A DNA stretch of 64,000 nt from Microbacterium foliorum (GCF_006385575.1 NZ_CP041040.1:2604001-2668000), one strand, 5' to 3'; shown: positions 24,247-34,648, numbered from the stretch's first letter. Notes: a model not told the origin generated them from the sequence alone. Program-made: numbers and translations.

Positions 24247-26685
24247 TCAGCTCACCAGCAGGTCGTTCGTCGACCGAAGCACGAGCGGGTCGGCGAACGC
24301 CTCGGGTGTTGCGTCGCTCGCCCCGCGCACGGTGAAGCGTGCGGTTTCGCCCGGCAGGAGCGTCACGAGAGCGCGGTCCGTCTCTGCTGCCGGGTCGATG
24401 CGGTCGACAAGCAGCGTGAGGTCGCGGATGATCGTGTCCGCGGTCACATCGACGGTCCAGCCGTCGGCGCTGGCTCGGGCGACGACCTCAGTCGATGGCA
24501 CGGGAAGGTCGGAGTCGCGCGCCTCGACGAAAAACCAGTCCGCCTTCACCGACCCTGAACTCACGCGGATGAGTTCTTTCGCCGCCTCAGCAGCGATCAC
24601 CACCTCTGCGGGTAGCTCGAGGCGATTGGTCCCCCGGGCGGGGACCACAGCATCCCAGGACGACTGTGCTCGCACACTGCCGTCGAACCCGCGACGGGCG
24701 ATGGTGAAGTGCGAGCGCCACTCCTCATCCGTGTCGTTAACGAGCGCGAGGGCGAGTCCGTCATCGCTGGGCTGGATGGTAGCAAGTCGTTCGGCGTTCG
24801 CCGCTCGCAGGGCGAAGAGAAGCGGCTTGCGTCGTCCATCACCATCAACCGCGGCCCACGAGGTGACCGGCCAGCAGTCGTTGAGCTGCCAGGTGATCGT
24901 GCCGGTGCAGTGCGGAGCGAGCGAACGCCACCATTCGATGGCCGTCCGCACGGCGACGGCCTGGTTCAGCGACATCGCCCAGTGCCAGTCGTTCATGTCG
25001 TTTGGCAGCGGGAGGTGCGCGACGAGCCCGTCGGTGAGTTTGTCGTTGCCCTTGATGGCCTTCTGGTGCACGACCATGCCGGGTGACTCCGGAGTCAGCG
25101 GGTCGTCTCCGACCGCGCGCGTGAGCGTGCTCCAGGTCGGCGGCCCCTGCCAGCCGAACTCGGAGACGAAGCGCGGGCGGTGGGCCCGGTAATGCGTCCA
25201 GTCCTTCTCATTCCACACATCCCACACGTGCATGGTGCCGCGATCTGCCGCGTTCTGCCGTTCGTCCGGGTCCGGGCTGAACGGACTCCCGGGCGTGTAG
25301 GCGATGTGCGGCGCGATCTCCTCGACGACGGCCGGCAGCACGTCGTAGTAGTAGCCCGCACCCCAGGTGCGTCCGTCAAGGCGTCCCTCCCAGTTCCAAT
25401 CCTGACGGCCCCAGATGTTCTCGTTGTTGCCGTTGAGGATGATGAGCGAGGGGTGGGATGCGAGCCGCGTCACGGCATCCTTCGCCTCGAACTCGATCTC
25501 CGAGCGGAGCGGATCCTCCTCGGCGTACGCGGCGCAGGCGAAGAGGAAGTCCTGCCACGTCAGGAGGCCGCGTTCATCGCACTCGGCGAAGAAGTCGTCG
25601 GATTCGTAGATGCCACCGCCCCAGACTCGGATGAGGTTGAGCCCGGCGAACTCCGCCTGTTCGAGCCGTGCCGCGTAGCGCTGCCGGTCGACCCGATGGG
25701 GGAACGCGTCGTCGGGGATCCAGTTCGCACCCCGGATCTCGATGGGCTTGTCGTTGACGAGAACCGTGAACCCGACACCCGCGGCATCCTCTTCGAGTCG
25801 TGTCTCGACCGACCGGAACCCGATCCGACGGTCGTGTCGATCCACCGCGCCATCGGGGCCGAGGAGCTCGAGCGTCGCGTCATAGAGCGGCTGGTCGCCG
25901 TGTCCGCGGGGCCACCAGAGTCGCGCCGCGGGGACGTCCCCGTCAAGACGGACGAGACCCTCGTGCACTTCTCCGTCCAGGACTGTTCCGGCGACGGACA
26001 GACGGACGGGCGTCCCGTTCGCTGCGTCGTCGACGGACGCGCTGGCGCGGACACGCGGGGTGACGCCTGCGAGGTCGCCGAAGATGACGGCGTCGCGCAG
26101 CCTGGGCCCTGACCAGCTCTCCAGGGCGACGGGGCGCCAGATCCCGGAGGTCGTGGTGTCGATGCCCCAGTCCCAGCCGAAGCTGCAGGCCATCTTCCTG
26201 ATCGCGTTGTAGGGATGGTGATTCGCGTGCGGACGGGCACCGAGCTCGAGGCTCGCCGCGTCCGCAGCGCGGATCGGCGACCGGAACGCGATCTCGAGCT
26301 CGTTCTCCCCCTCGCGCAGGGCCGACGTCACGTCGACGCGATGAGTGCGGTGCATGTTCTGGACGGTCGCGATCTCCTCGCCGTTCAGGCTGACCGAGGC
26401 GACTGTGTCGAGGCCTGAGAAGACGAGTTCGTGACGCTCATCCGACGACGGCGACCATTCGAACGACGTGCGGTAGGTCCAGTCTGTGAGCCCGATCCAC
26501 GACTGAGTCTTCTCGTTCTCATCCAGGTACGGGTCCGGAATCGAACCGGCGGCGAGGAGATCGGTGTGGATGCTGCCTGGCACCTCAGCGCGCACGGACC
26601 CGGCGTTGAGAATGTCGTCCGGAACCGGGCCGCTGACTGCGTGAGCGGTCCATCCGTCGTGCAGGAGTCGTCGAGAGACGGTCAC
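24247..26685 (-). CDS. Glycoside hydrolase family 2 protein, beta-mannosidase-like
   Basis: The 812-residue enzyme starts at GTG 26685, with AAAGG 6 nt upstream and the usual N-terminal sugar-binding domain. It has the immunoglobulin-like middle domain and a barrel with the acid/base in [10 protein letters not shown] and the nucleophile in [11 protein letters not shown]. The features [21 protein letters not shown] and [11 protein letters not shown] are typical of beta-mannosidases. There is no signal peptide, so it acts on imported oligosaccharides in the cytosol. It lies between the importer genes and manD. Confidence 0.9.
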   Translation of the reverse strand: MTVSRRLLHDGWTAHAVSGPVPDDILNAGSVRAEVPGSIHTDLLAAGSIPDPYLDENEKTQSWIGLTDWTYRTSFEWSPSSDERHELVFSGLDTVASVSLNGEEIATVQNMHRTHRVDVTSALREGENELEIAFRSPIRAADAASLELGARPHANHHPYNAIRKMACSFGWDWGIDTTTSGIWRPVALESWSGPRLRDAVIFGDLAGVTPRVRASASVDDAANGTPVRLSVAGTVLDGEVHEGLVRLDGDVPAARLWWPRGHGDQPLYDATLELLGPDGAVDRHDRRIGFRSVETRLEEDAAGVGFTVLVNDKPIEIRGANWIPDDAFPHRVDRQRYAARLEQAEFAGLNLIRVWGGGIYESDDFFAECDERGLLTWQDFLFACAAYAEEDPLRSEIEFEAKDAVTRLASHPSLIILNGNNENIWGRQDWNWEGRLDGRTWGAGYYYDVLPAVVEEIAPHIAYTPGSPFSPDPDERQNAADRGTMHVWDVWNEKDWTHYRAHRPRFVSEFGWQGPPTWSTLTRAVGDDPLTPESPGMVVHQKAIKGNDKLTDGLVAHLPLPNDMNDWHWAMSLNQAVAVRTAIEWWRSLAPHCTGTITWQLNDCWPVTSWAAVDGDGRRKPLLFALRAANAERLATIQPSDDGLALALVNDTDEEWRSHFTIARRGFDGSVRAQSSWDAVVPARGTNRLELPAEVVIAAEAAKELIRVSSGSVKADWFFVEARDSDLPVPSTEVVARASADGWTVDVTADTIIRDLTLLVDRIDPAAETDRALVTLLPGETARFTVRGASDATPEAFADPLVLRSTNDLLVS

Positions 26686-26714
26686 AGATTGCCTTTCAGT
26701 AGTGTCGTCGAGTC

Positions 26715-27563
26715 TTACTTCAGGGCCCCGTTGAGCAGGCCCGCCACGTAGTACTTCTGCAGCACCAAGTAGACGACCACGCAGGGGATGACGGTGATGG
26801 CCACGCCGGTCTGCATGAGTCCGAAGTCGAGTTGGAAGTTCGCGTCGGCCGACAGGATGCCGATGCTGACGGGCAGCGTGTACAGCTTCTGGTCGGTGAT
26901 GAGGATGAGCGCGGCGAAGAACTCGTTCCACGCCGCGAAGAACGACAGCAGCGCGGTCGAGACGACACCGGGGAGCGCGACCGGCAGCATGACCCGCCAC
27001 ATCGCGCTGAACGCGGTGGCGCCGTCGATCTGCGCCGCCTCCTCGAGCGAGGAGGGGATGGCGGCGAAGGAGTTGCGCATGAGGAAGATGCCGAGCGGCA
27101 GGTTGAAGGTCGCGATGACGAGGGCGACGCCGACCAGGTTGTTCTGCAGGCCGATATCGCGGAGCACCAGGTAGAGCGGGGTGATGATCGCTTGGAAGGG
27201 GATCATGAACGTCACGAGGGTGACGAAGAACGCGATCTTGCTGCCCCGGTACGGCAGCTTCGCGAACGCGTACCCCGCACAGGTGCTGACGACGACAGCC
27301 ACTGCCGTCGCGAGCAGCGCTACGAAGGCCGAGTTGCCGGCGCTCGTCCAGACGCTCAGACCTCGACTCGAGTCGAAGATCTGCGCGAGGTCGTCCGGGC
27401 CGACTTGGGAGAGCATGACCCCGATGGGGTACAGGAACAGCACCGCGAGGCAGATGCTGACGACCCACCAGGCGAACCGGGGCAGGATGCGCTGTTTCGG
27501 CCGCGGAGCCTGGGTGGCTTTGGGCAGGACGACGAGGGTCGTGGAGGAGAGTGTCGCGGTCAT
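26715..27563 (-). CDS. Carbohydrate ABC transporter permease (MalG-type)
   Basis: The 282-residue membrane protein has six predicted helices and the EAA loop SSLEEAAQIDGATAFSAMWRVMLP that contacts the ATPase, as in CUT1 sugar importers. The ATG at 27563 overlaps the stop of the partner permease gene (ATGA). No ATPase gene is present in the locus, so a shared MsiK-like ATPase elsewhere is expected. Confidence 0.93.
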   Translation of the reverse strand: MTATLSSTTLVVLPKATQAPRPKQRILPRFAWWVVSICLAVLFLYPIGVMLSQVGPDDLAQIFDSSRGLSVWTSAGNSAFVALLATAVAVVVSTCAGYAFAKLPYRGSKIAFFVTLVTFMIPFQAIITPLYLVLRDIGLQNNLVGVALVIATFNLPLGIFLMRNSFAAIPSSLEEAAQIDGATAFSAMWRVMLPVALPGVVSTALLSFFAAWNEFFAALILITDQKLYTLPVSIGILSADANFQLDFGLMQTGVAITVIPCVVVYLVLQKYYVAGLLNGALK

Positions 27564-28483
27564 GAGTTGTCCGAATTCCTGAGGAGCAGCATCTGCACGG
27601 CGCTGACGACGCCGAGCGCGAGCATGAGGAGGATGGAGAGGGCCGACGCGTAGCCGACGTCGAACTTGACGAAGCCCGACCGGTAGATCTCGAACACCGC
27701 GGTGATGGTCGACCCCGCGGGTCCGCCGGTGGTCATGATGTAGAACTGGTCGAACGCGAGCAGGGAGCCGGCGACCGAGAAGACGAGCACGAGCGCGAGC
27801 GTCGGACGCAGCAGCGGCACGGTGATGTGCCAGAAGCTCTGCCACGGGCTGGCGCCGTCGATGCGCGCCGCCTCGTTGACCTCTTCCGGGACGCCCTGGA
27901 TGCCCGCGAGCACGAGGAGCATCTGCAGCCCGACGACCTTCCACGTGACCATGGCGACCACGATGGCGAACGCCGAGCCGAATTCCGCGAAGAAGTTGCG
28001 CGTCGGGTCGACGAGTCCGAGGTTGCCGAGCAGGATCGTCGTCGGTCCGATGTCCGACTGCCACATGAACAGCCAGATGTAGCTGCCCGAGGCGAGTCCG
28101 ATCACCACGGGGAGGAAGTAGATGGTCTGGAAGAAGCGGTGGGCGCGTGTTCCGCCGCGCACCAGGAAGGCGAGTAGGAACGCGAGCGTGATGAGGATCG
28201 GCGTCGTCACGACCGTGTACAGCAGCGTGAAGCCGGCGGCTTTCAGGAAGTTCCCGTCCTGGAATGCCGTGAAGTAGTTCTCGAGGCCGGTGAACTCCGG
28301 TTCTCCGAGGAGGGGCCAGTCGTGCAGCGACATGATGACCGTGCGGATGAGCGGCCACACGAAGAACAGCGCGAGCAGGACGAATGCCGGAAGGCTCAGT
28401 ACGAGGCCGAGGCGCCCACGCCGTCGGGCGATCCGATCCGTGCGTGTCCGCGTCGGAGGGGTGGCTTGCTGAAGTGCGGTCAT
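27560..28483 (-). CDS. Carbohydrate ABC transporter permease (MalF-type)
   Basis: The 307-residue partner permease has a positive N-terminus, six helices starting at LVLSLPAFVLLALFFVWPLI, and the EAA loop VPEEVNEAARIDGASPWQSFWHITVP. It forms the transmembrane pair with the protein at 26715-27563. Confidence 0.93.
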   Translation of the reverse strand: MTALQQATPPTRTRTDRIARRRGRLGLVLSLPAFVLLALFFVWPLIRTVIMSLHDWPLLGEPEFTGLENYFTAFQDGNFLKAAGFTLLYTVVTTPILITLAFLLAFLVRGGTRAHRFFQTIYFLPVVIGLASGSYIWLFMWQSDIGPTTILLGNLGLVDPTRNFFAEFGSAFAIVVAMVTWKVVGLQMLLVLAGIQGVPEEVNEAARIDGASPWQSFWHITVPLLRPTLALVLVFSVAGSLLAFDQFYIMTTGGPAGSTITAVFEIYRSGFVKFDVGYASALSILLMLALGVVSAVQMLLLRNSDNS

Positions 28484-28539
28484 GATCTCTCTCCGGATGA
28501 GCCGGGGCGGCCGACGTGGCCGCCCCGGCAGAGGGGGTG

Positions 28540-29823
28540 TCAGCTGTTGGCGTCGTCGAGGAGCGCCTGGGCGGCTTCCTGTGCCTTCTTCTGGGCATCC
28601 GCCACAGAGCCCGGGCCGAAGACGGATTCCTGGATCATGGTCGACCAGACGCCGTTCGGGTCGTTGATGATCTCGTTCTCGATGACGCTGTACGGCACTC
28701 GACCGACCTCGAGGGCGTCCGCGAACACCTGGAACCGCGGGTCCTGCGAGATGTAGAGGTCTTCCAGCAGGTCGAGTCGCGTCGGCATGACGCCGTTCTC
28801 GGCGATCAGCGCCTGCGCGTCCTCGCCGGTCGCCCACTCCAGGAACTCCCATGCGCCCTCGGGGTTCTTGGCCCCGGTCGGGATGGTGAGGTTGTCACCG
28901 CCGGCGAAGGAGCCGATCTTCCCGTCTTCCGCGCCCGGGATCGGAGCGACGCCCCAGTCGAACGTCGCCTCCTCTTCGAGCGAGCTGAGGAAGAAGGTGC
29001 CCCAGTTGTAGATGCCGACCTTGCCCTGGTTGAAGGCGTCGCCGGCGTTCGAGCCGCCGTCCGACTGCACGAGTGCAGGCATCGCACCGGCATCCCACAT
29101 GTCGCGGTACAGCTCCAGGGTCGAGGTGACCTCGTCGCTGTCGAACTTCGCGTCGACGCCGTCCTCCGAGAGCACGTCTCCGCCCTGCGCCCAGACGTAG
29201 GGGCCCATCGAGAAGATGTTGCATCCGCCGCATGCGCCCGAGAAGGCGAAGCCGTAGTTGCCGTCGCCGGTCGCGGTGATGGCCTCCGCAGCCGCCTTCA
29301 CCTCCTCCATCGTGGTGGGTGGCGCCTCGGGGTCGAGCCCTGCGGCGCGGAAGAGATCCTTGTTGTAGAACATCGCCGATACGTCAGCCGTGAACGGGAC
29401 GGAGTACACGCCGTCCTCGTAGACGCCCTGTGCCACGTGACCGGGGCTCATGTCGTCCTTGTACTCCAGTCCGTCCCACTGGTCGCTGATGTCGGAGAGC
29501 GCGCCGACCGAGGCGAAGTACGGCACGTAGACGAGGTCGAGCGAGGCGATGTCGGGCGCGTCCCCGCCCGCTGCGGCGGTTCCGAACTTCTGGACGTAGT
29601 CGCCGGAGGTGATCAGGGTGATCTCGACCTGCGTGTCGTGGCTCTCGTTGAACGCGTCGGCCAGCTGCTGCATGAATCGTGACTGGGAGTCGCGCACCCA
29701 CATGGTGACGGTGCCGCCTCCGTCGTCGGAGCCGCCCGAACCGGATGTCGAACAGCCGGCCAGGCTGATGCCCAGCGCCGACACTGCGGCCAGGGCGATG
29801 AAAGGCTTGATGTGACGCCTCAT
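28540..29823 (-). CDS. Extracellular sugar-binding lipoprotein of an ABC importer
   Basis: The 427-residue protein has a lipoprotein signal (LAGC near residue 24), a Gly/Ser linker and a family 1 solute-binding domain (VTMWVRDSQSRFMQQLADAFNE; YVQKFGTAAAGGDAPDIASLD). It captures the oligosaccharide and delivers it to the two permeases encoded downstream. AGGA lies 8 nt before the start. Confidence 0.93.
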   Translation of the reverse strand: MRRHIKPFIALAAVSALGISLAGCSTSGSGGSDDGGGTVTMWVRDSQSRFMQQLADAFNESHDTQVEITLITSGDYVQKFGTAAAGGDAPDIASLDLVYVPYFASVGALSDISDQWDGLEYKDDMSPGHVAQGVYEDGVYSVPFTADVSAMFYNKDLFRAAGLDPEAPPTTMEEVKAAAEAITATGDGNYGFAFSGACGGCNIFSMGPYVWAQGGDVLSEDGVDAKFDSDEVTSTLELYRDMWDAGAMPALVQSDGGSNAGDAFNQGKVGIYNWGTFFLSSLEEEATFDWGVAPIPGAEDGKIGSFAGGDNLTIPTGAKNPEGAWEFLEWATGEDAQALIAENGVMPTRLDLLEDLYISQDPRFQVFADALEVGRVPYSVIENEIINDPNGVWSTMIQESVFGPGSVADAQKKAQEAAQALLDDANS

Positions 29824-29880
29824 TGCGTGGTTCCTCTCTCTATGGTGAAGGGTGGCCGATGACCGGCCGCGTGGGAAGTG

Positions 29881-31752
29881 TCAGACCGTCGGCACCCACA
29901 CACGCATGGCTCCAGGGGCACGGTTGGCCCACCGGAAGTAAGGGATCGCTCGGACATCACCGAGCTCGACGGTCGCGGTCGCGGCGTCGGCTGAATAGAG
30001 CTGCGCTTCGGTCGAACGGCGACGACCGCCGGCTATCGTCAGCGCGGGAGCGGCAAGAGCAGCGTCGTATCCTGCGTCCACCGCCGTGGGGTTCGCGGGA
30101 ATGACAACGTCCTCCAGAAGGATGCCGTCTTCGAGATCGGCCTCTTCAATGCAGTAGTACACCGGCCCCCTGCGCAGGGCGAGTGTGCCACGCACGCCAT
30201 CGACCCACGGGTGGGCCCGCTCGAACACCGGCGCGACCGGAAGGACAAGGGTTACCGCCGTCACGCCCGAGCCGACGCGGACATACCCTGCCTCGACCGG
30301 ACGCGCCTCCTCATCGTTCACCGCGAGGGTTGCCCCCGTTGCCCAGGCCGGCACACGAAGATGGGTCTCGCGCGTGGTCGGCGAGTCGAATGAGATCGTG
30401 ATGGTCTCATCCCATGGGAAGCTCGTTGTCACCTTGGCGATGACGCCGTCACCGATCTCGTAGCGACCCGCGGCGTACAGGTGGAACTGCACCGCCTCGT
30501 CCGTCTCGGTGAGCAGGTAGCCGGTGATCGAGGAGAGCAGCCGGGCGAGGTTGGGCGGGCAGCACGCGCAGAAGTACCAGTCCAGCCGTGTCGACGGGGC
30601 ATCCTCCTCATGGGTGTGGCCTGAGCGCAGCTGCAGCGGGTTGGAGTAGAAATACGACGTGCCGTCGACGGAGGTGGACACGGCGATGGCGTTGTACAGA
30701 CCGCGCTCGATCTCGTCGGCGTATCGCGCGTCCCCGTCGAGCAGCAGCATCCGCCAGTTCCAGTGCAGGTTGGCGATGGCCGCGCACGTCTCCGAGTACG
30801 CACGGTCAGCGGGCAGCTCGTACGGATCGCCGAACGATTCCCCGCGGTGACGGGAACCCAGCCCGCCGGTGACGTACATCTTGTGTTCATGCACGCTCGT
30901 CCACAGCGCGTCGAGGGACTCGCGGTAGCCGGCATCCGCCTCGTCGAGCTCGACGTCCGCCGCCCCGGCCAGCAGGTAGAGCTGCCGAACAGCGTGGCCC
31001 GTCGCCTCCCTGGACTGCTTCACGGGCGTGTAGTCCTGGTAGTACGCGCCGCCGAACTGGCCCTCGCCGATGGTGCGATATCCCCGGAGGTCGAGCATCC
31101 GCTTGGCCAGCTGGCGGTGGCGGTCGTCGCCGGTCAGGCGGGAGAGCTCCACGAGCGCCGTCTCGATCTCCGGGTGGCCGTCGATGTCGTCCCGTCCTCC
31201 GGCGCCGAAGGTCGAGTGCACGAGATCGACATAGCGGAGGGAGATTTCGAGCAGGTCCGTGCGCCCGGCGTGCGCCCAGGCAACGGCTGCCTGGATGAGG
31301 TGCCCGAGCTTGTACATCTCATGCCCCTGGGGCAGATCCGTGAAGCGCTCCCCCGCGTGCGGGCCCTGATAGTAGCTGTCGAGATACCCGTCCTCCTCCT
31401 GCACGGCCGCGAGTAGGCGCACGGCCTCATCGACGAACGGGAGGAACGCACTCACGTCCCCGCGGGTCGCTTCCCAGCCGAGGGCTTCCAGCGTCTTGTA
31501 GAGGTCGGAGTCGGCGAACAGCGGACCACGGAAGTCCGCGTCGCTCTCCCCCACGAGCCGCCGAAGGTTGTCGAGCACTCCCGTGGACTCGAGACGTTCG
31601 ATCACATGGGGGATCGTGCCCTCACGATTGACGCGCTGCCAGTCGCCGAGGAATCCCCCGTCCAGCTGCACCCGACGGAGGTCGACAGGGCGGAGGGCGG
31701 TGCCGCGGGCCGGGGCCGCGGGGGTGACGAGCGAGTCAGAGACGCTGACCAT
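29881..31752 (-). CDS. Glycoside hydrolase family 127 protein (beta-L-arabinofuranosidase type)
   Basis: The 623-residue protein is a DUF1680/GH127 enzyme: an alpha/alpha barrel with YLDSYYQGP, GHEMYKLGHLIQAA and SETCAAIANLHWNWRML, and the Cys cluster FCACCPPN that supplies the nucleophile Cys and zinc ligands. Family members remove beta-L-arabinofuranose. The ATG at 31752 has GAGGAG nearby; the longer frame to 31806 would cross the operators. It is the first gene of the operon and directly faces the LacI gene. Confidence 0.9.
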   Translation of the reverse strand: MVSVSDSLVTPAAPARGTALRPVDLRRVQLDGGFLGDWQRVNREGTIPHVIERLESTGVLDNLRRLVGESDADFRGPLFADSDLYKTLEALGWEATRGDVSAFLPFVDEAVRLLAAVQEEDGYLDSYYQGPHAGERFTDLPQGHEMYKLGHLIQAAVAWAHAGRTDLLEISLRYVDLVHSTFGAGGRDDIDGHPEIETALVELSRLTGDDRHRQLAKRMLDLRGYRTIGEGQFGGAYYQDYTPVKQSREATGHAVRQLYLLAGAADVELDEADAGYRESLDALWTSVHEHKMYVTGGLGSRHRGESFGDPYELPADRAYSETCAAIANLHWNWRMLLLDGDARYADEIERGLYNAIAVSTSVDGTSYFYSNPLQLRSGHTHEEDAPSTRLDWYFCACCPPNLARLLSSITGYLLTETDEAVQFHLYAAGRYEIGDGVIAKVTTSFPWDETITISFDSPTTRETHLRVPAWATGATLAVNDEEARPVEAGYVRVGSGVTAVTLVLPVAPVFERAHPWVDGVRGTLALRRGPVYYCIEEADLEDGILLEDVVIPANPTAVDAGYDAALAAPALTIAGGRRRSTEAQLYSADAATATVELGDVRAIPYFRWANRAPGAMRVWVPTV

Positions 31753-31790
31753 GGTTCTCCTCGTTGAGCTGATGGAAGTCTTGCCGCCGG

Positions 31791-31810
31791 TAGTACACCG
31801 GTGCACTAGA
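31791..31810. promoter_or_regulatory. LacI-family operator, copy 1
   Basis: TAGTACACCGGTGCACTAGA, a near-perfect palindrome about a central CCGG, repeated exactly 25 bp further on. It lies between the divergent GH127 and LacI genes. A central CG in a palindrome of this size is typical of LacI-family sites. Confidence 0.8.
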
Positions 31811-31815
31811 TGCGA

Positions 31816-31835
31816 TAGTACACCGGTGCACTAGA
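31816..31835. promoter_or_regulatory. LacI-family operator, copy 2
   Basis: A second identical copy of the 20-bp site, 25 bp from copy 1. Two sites with about two and a half helical turns between centres could allow paired binding and control of both divergent promoters. Confidence 0.8.
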
Positions 31836-31866
31836 CTCGCAATAGGTTTCCTCAGAAAGTTGGACC

Positions 31867-32871
31867 ATGAATAGCTCGCCGACGATGGCAGATGTCGCTC
31901 GCCTCGCTGGGGTGTCCAAGAAGACGGTGTCCAACTACTTCAACGGATACAGGTATCTCCGCGAGGAGACGAAAGCCCGGATCGCCGATGCCGTCGAGCA
32001 GCTCAACTACAAGATCAACATCTCGGCGCGGAACCTCAGCTCAGGTCGCACCGGCGCCATCGGACTCGCGATCCCCGAACTTGCACACCCCTACTTTTCC
32101 GAGTTTGCTCAGGCGGTAGTGGCAGCGGCTCAGCGACGCGGGGTCAACGTCCTGGTCGAGGTCACCGGAGGCGAGCGTGAACACGAACTTGACGTGCTCA
32201 GCGGCGGGAAAGGACGCTCGGTCGATGGCGTCATCTTTGGGCCGCTCGGCCTGGGAGCGGATGACATTGCGGCCGCTACTGCCGACGTCCCCATCGTCCT
32301 GATCGGAGACCGAGCCGATTCCCGGAGATTCGATTTCGTCACCGTGGACAACGAGCGAGGCGCATACGACGCCACCGAGCATCTGCTTAACACCGGTCGA
32401 CGACGGATCTTGGGGCTCGGCGGTGAAGACACCAAGGCCCCCGCCGCTGCGTCTCTCAGGTCGCGCGGCTTCCGGGCCGCGCTCGCGGACCACGGAGTCG
32501 TTGATGATCCCGCCCTTCTGACAGGCCCGATCCCTTGGACGCGTGCGTCTGGCGCTCGTGCCGTCCTCGAGCTCCTGGATGCCGACATCCATTTCGACGC
32601 GGTGTTCGGTCTCAACGACGCGCTCGCCCTGGGCGCCCTCAGCGCATTGCAATCGCGCGGCATATCGGTCCCTGAAGCGGTAGCCGTAATTGGCTTCGAC
32701 AACGTCGAGGAAGCCGCGTTCGCGACGCCCGCTCTGACGACGGTGGACTCTGGCCTCGCGTGGGTCGCCGAGCGTTCCGTGGAGCTCCTCGTATCGCGAA
32801 TCCACGGCGAGGCGGAGGGTCCGCGGGCCGAGATCGCCGAGCATCGCGTTATCGTGCGGGAGACGGCGTGA
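31867..32871 (+). CDS. LacI family transcriptional regulator
   Basis: The 334-residue repressor has the LacI helix-turn-helix and hinge (TMADVARLAGVSKKTVSNYFNG ... LNYKINISARNLSSGRTG) and a sugar-binding core (IGLAIPELAHPYFSEF; DGVIFGPLG; AVIGFDNVEEAAFATPALTTVDSG). It is the likely controller of the divergent glycan operon and of its own gene through the twin operators at 31791-31835. The inducer should be a product of the imported glycan. Confidence 0.93.
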   Translation: MNSSPTMADVARLAGVSKKTVSNYFNGYRYLREETKARIADAVEQLNYKINISARNLSSGRTGAIGLAIPELAHPYFSEFAQAVVAAAQRRGVNVLVEVTGGEREHELDVLSGGKGRSVDGVIFGPLGLGADDIAAATADVPIVLIGDRADSRRFDFVTVDNERGAYDATEHLLNTGRRRILGLGGEDTKAPAAASLRSRGFRAALADHGVVDDPALLTGPIPWTRASGARAVLELLDADIHFDAVFGLNDALALGALSALQSRGISVPEAVAVIGFDNVEEAAFATPALTTVDSGLAWVAERSVELLVSRIHGEAEGPRAEIAEHRVIVRETA

Positions 32872-33119
32872 CCATCAAGTCATCACGACCGCGATGCGCG
32901 GGCGCGTTGCTCTCTACTGAATAACGCCATGGCGGACGGACAGTCTGCGAACTCAGGTGTCGCTGCGCGAGTGATGGGAGCACTCCCCCTCCAGTTCCGG
33001 GCCGACGAGCGAGGGTTTCGCTGCTGGGTTTGGGGGCAACGCGGTCGCGCGGATGCTTACTGCCCAGCCTGAGGCGCTAGCCGCGTTGCGATGTCTGAGC
33101 CCCCCGTTATCTTCATAGC

Positions 33120-33524
33120 GTGCGGCAGACGAAAGACCAGCAAGTCAAAGAGATCGTCGTCGGTCTCGCTCTCGGGGTTCTCGCCCAAAGTGTCCACTCT
33201 GTGACGAGCGGAAAGCAGGCGCTCGAGTTCGGGTTCAACCACGCATGGCGGTCCTGGCCGCAGGCGTCCGAGTTCCCGAGCATCGGCGGCTTCAATCCAG
33301 GAAACCTGATCTGGATCGGTATGGGGAAGTCCGAGGGCCGACTAGCCACCTGCGCGTTCTGGACTGAAGGCAGGTGGGCGACGCCTCACATCCGCTACGA
33401 CAGTTGGACGTTGGAAGACGCACTCGACCATCACTCATCCACGCAAGTCTCGGCGGACGACTGGACGGAGCTCGGTCGCCTCTTCGTGGAGTCCTTCACA
33501 CCGGGAGAAGTGATTCGCGAATGA
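33120..33524 (+). CDS. Hypothetical protein, first of a coupled pair
   Basis: A 134-residue protein with no recognised family; it contains HSVTSGKQALEFGFNHAWRSWPQ and several Trp residues, and no membrane segment. The GTG start has a -10-like TATCTT (33109-33114) 5-6 nt upstream, so it may be leaderless. Its last codon overlaps the next ATG (ATGA). The upstream 248 bp hold no gene. Confidence 0.6.
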   Translation: MRQTKDQQVKEIVVGLALGVLAQSVHSVTSGKQALEFGFNHAWRSWPQASEFPSIGGFNPGNLIWIGMGKSEGRLATCAFWTEGRWATPHIRYDSWTLEDALDHHSSTQVSADDWTELGRLFVESFTPGEVIRE

Positions 33525-34618
33525 ATGGCTCCTCCTACGATCTTGCCGAACGCGAGGATGGATTCCAGTACGACCTGCACATGAAGTGCGACTGTGGTGC
33601 AGTCTCATCTCTCACGCAGAGCGCCTACGTGGAGGGCGAGAGCCGGGCGCGAATGCCCTGCGCGACCTGCGGGGAGGAGATTCATTATGGTCCCGCCGTC
33701 GCCGCGATACGCGACGAAGATGACGCCGCGCTGGGCTCCTCGGACCTGAACTCGTTCGCCTGGTACCACACGAGCACCCAACCTGACTGGCCGTCGCAGA
33801 AGTACGCGGAGCAGTTCGCCGAGGACGTCAGGTGGACGGACCGACCGTTTGGGCCGACTCGCGAGAGCTTCATCGCCTCACAGACATCGAAGGCTCTCCA
33901 CGTCGGCACCTACGAAGCCGCCATCGAGAACATGCTCCGGCGAATGGACGACCAAGACGACGGGGCCTCCCAGTTCTACCTCTACCGGGTCGCGCTGCGC
34001 CTCGACTCGAACCTCCTCAACCCTGGGTTTCGCGACGAGAACCACGAGGTCGCTTCCGACATCAGCGTCCACGAACTTGATGAAGGTGATCTCTCCGCGG
34101 TGCGGTATCTCAACGTCCGCGAGGCTGTCGGGACGTTGTCGTTGGCGATCCGGCCACGTTCAGTCGCAGCCGTCCAGCGCATCGCCATCCCGCTGCCGGA
34201 CCTGTCGGCGGACATCGACGCCAGCGCCATCGCGGCTGCGCTTGAGGAGACGAAGACGGTCGTCTTGGAGCGCGCCGACTCAGTGGCGCGCCTCGGGCTG
34301 AATCTCCGTGAGGTCAACGCGATGGCGCTGGGACTGCGCTCGGACCGGGGCGGGGTGGCGAAGAAGCACAAGGCGATAGAGCGTCGGTACTACGCGCAGT
34401 GGCGGGAACTGGAGGAGGCCCTGGCGGACCGATGTCTGCCGAACGTCGGGGCGCTTGTTCGACGCAACTTCATCGACGCCATCATGCAACGCCGGACAGA
34501 TGACGTTGACGCGTTCGTCACGCAATACCGGAGCTACGCCGCCCTCCTCGCGCACTCTGATCTCGTTCGCGCCCGGCTCGTGACAACGCCGTGGCGCGTG
34601 GTCACGAGCGGCGCGTAA
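33521..34618 (+). CDS. Hypothetical protein with an N-terminal zinc ribbon
   Basis: The 365-residue protein has a likely zinc ribbon near the N-terminus (MKCDCGAVSS ... MPCATCGEEI), then a region with ALHVGTYEAAIENMLRR that reads like a nucleotide or RES-type fold boundary but is not diagnostic, and a helical C-terminal half. It is translated from an ATGA overlap with the 134-residue gene. I do not recognise the pair; the island setting and coupling suggest a two-protein module. Confidence 0.65.
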   Translation: MNGSSYDLAEREDGFQYDLHMKCDCGAVSSLTQSAYVEGESRARMPCATCGEEIHYGPAVAAIRDEDDAALGSSDLNSFAWYHTSTQPDWPSQKYAEQFAEDVRWTDRPFGPTRESFIASQTSKALHVGTYEAAIENMLRRMDDQDDGASQFYLYRVALRLDSNLLNPGFRDENHEVASDISVHELDEGDLSAVRYLNVREAVGTLSLAIRPRSVAAVQRIAIPLPDLSADIDASAIAAALEETKTVVLERADSVARLGLNLREVNAMALGLRSDRGGVAKKHKAIERRYYAQWRELEEALADRCLPNVGALVRRNFIDAIMQRRTDDVDAFVTQYRSYAALLAHSDLVRARLVTTPWRVVTSGA

Positions 34619-34648
34619 CGTGTGCGATGAACACCACGTTGATGCGGT

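Noticed and set aside
22895..25192. 765-residue plus-strand frame over manD and the beta-mannosidase
   Set aside because: Antisense to two clear enzymes; no domain or ribosome site.
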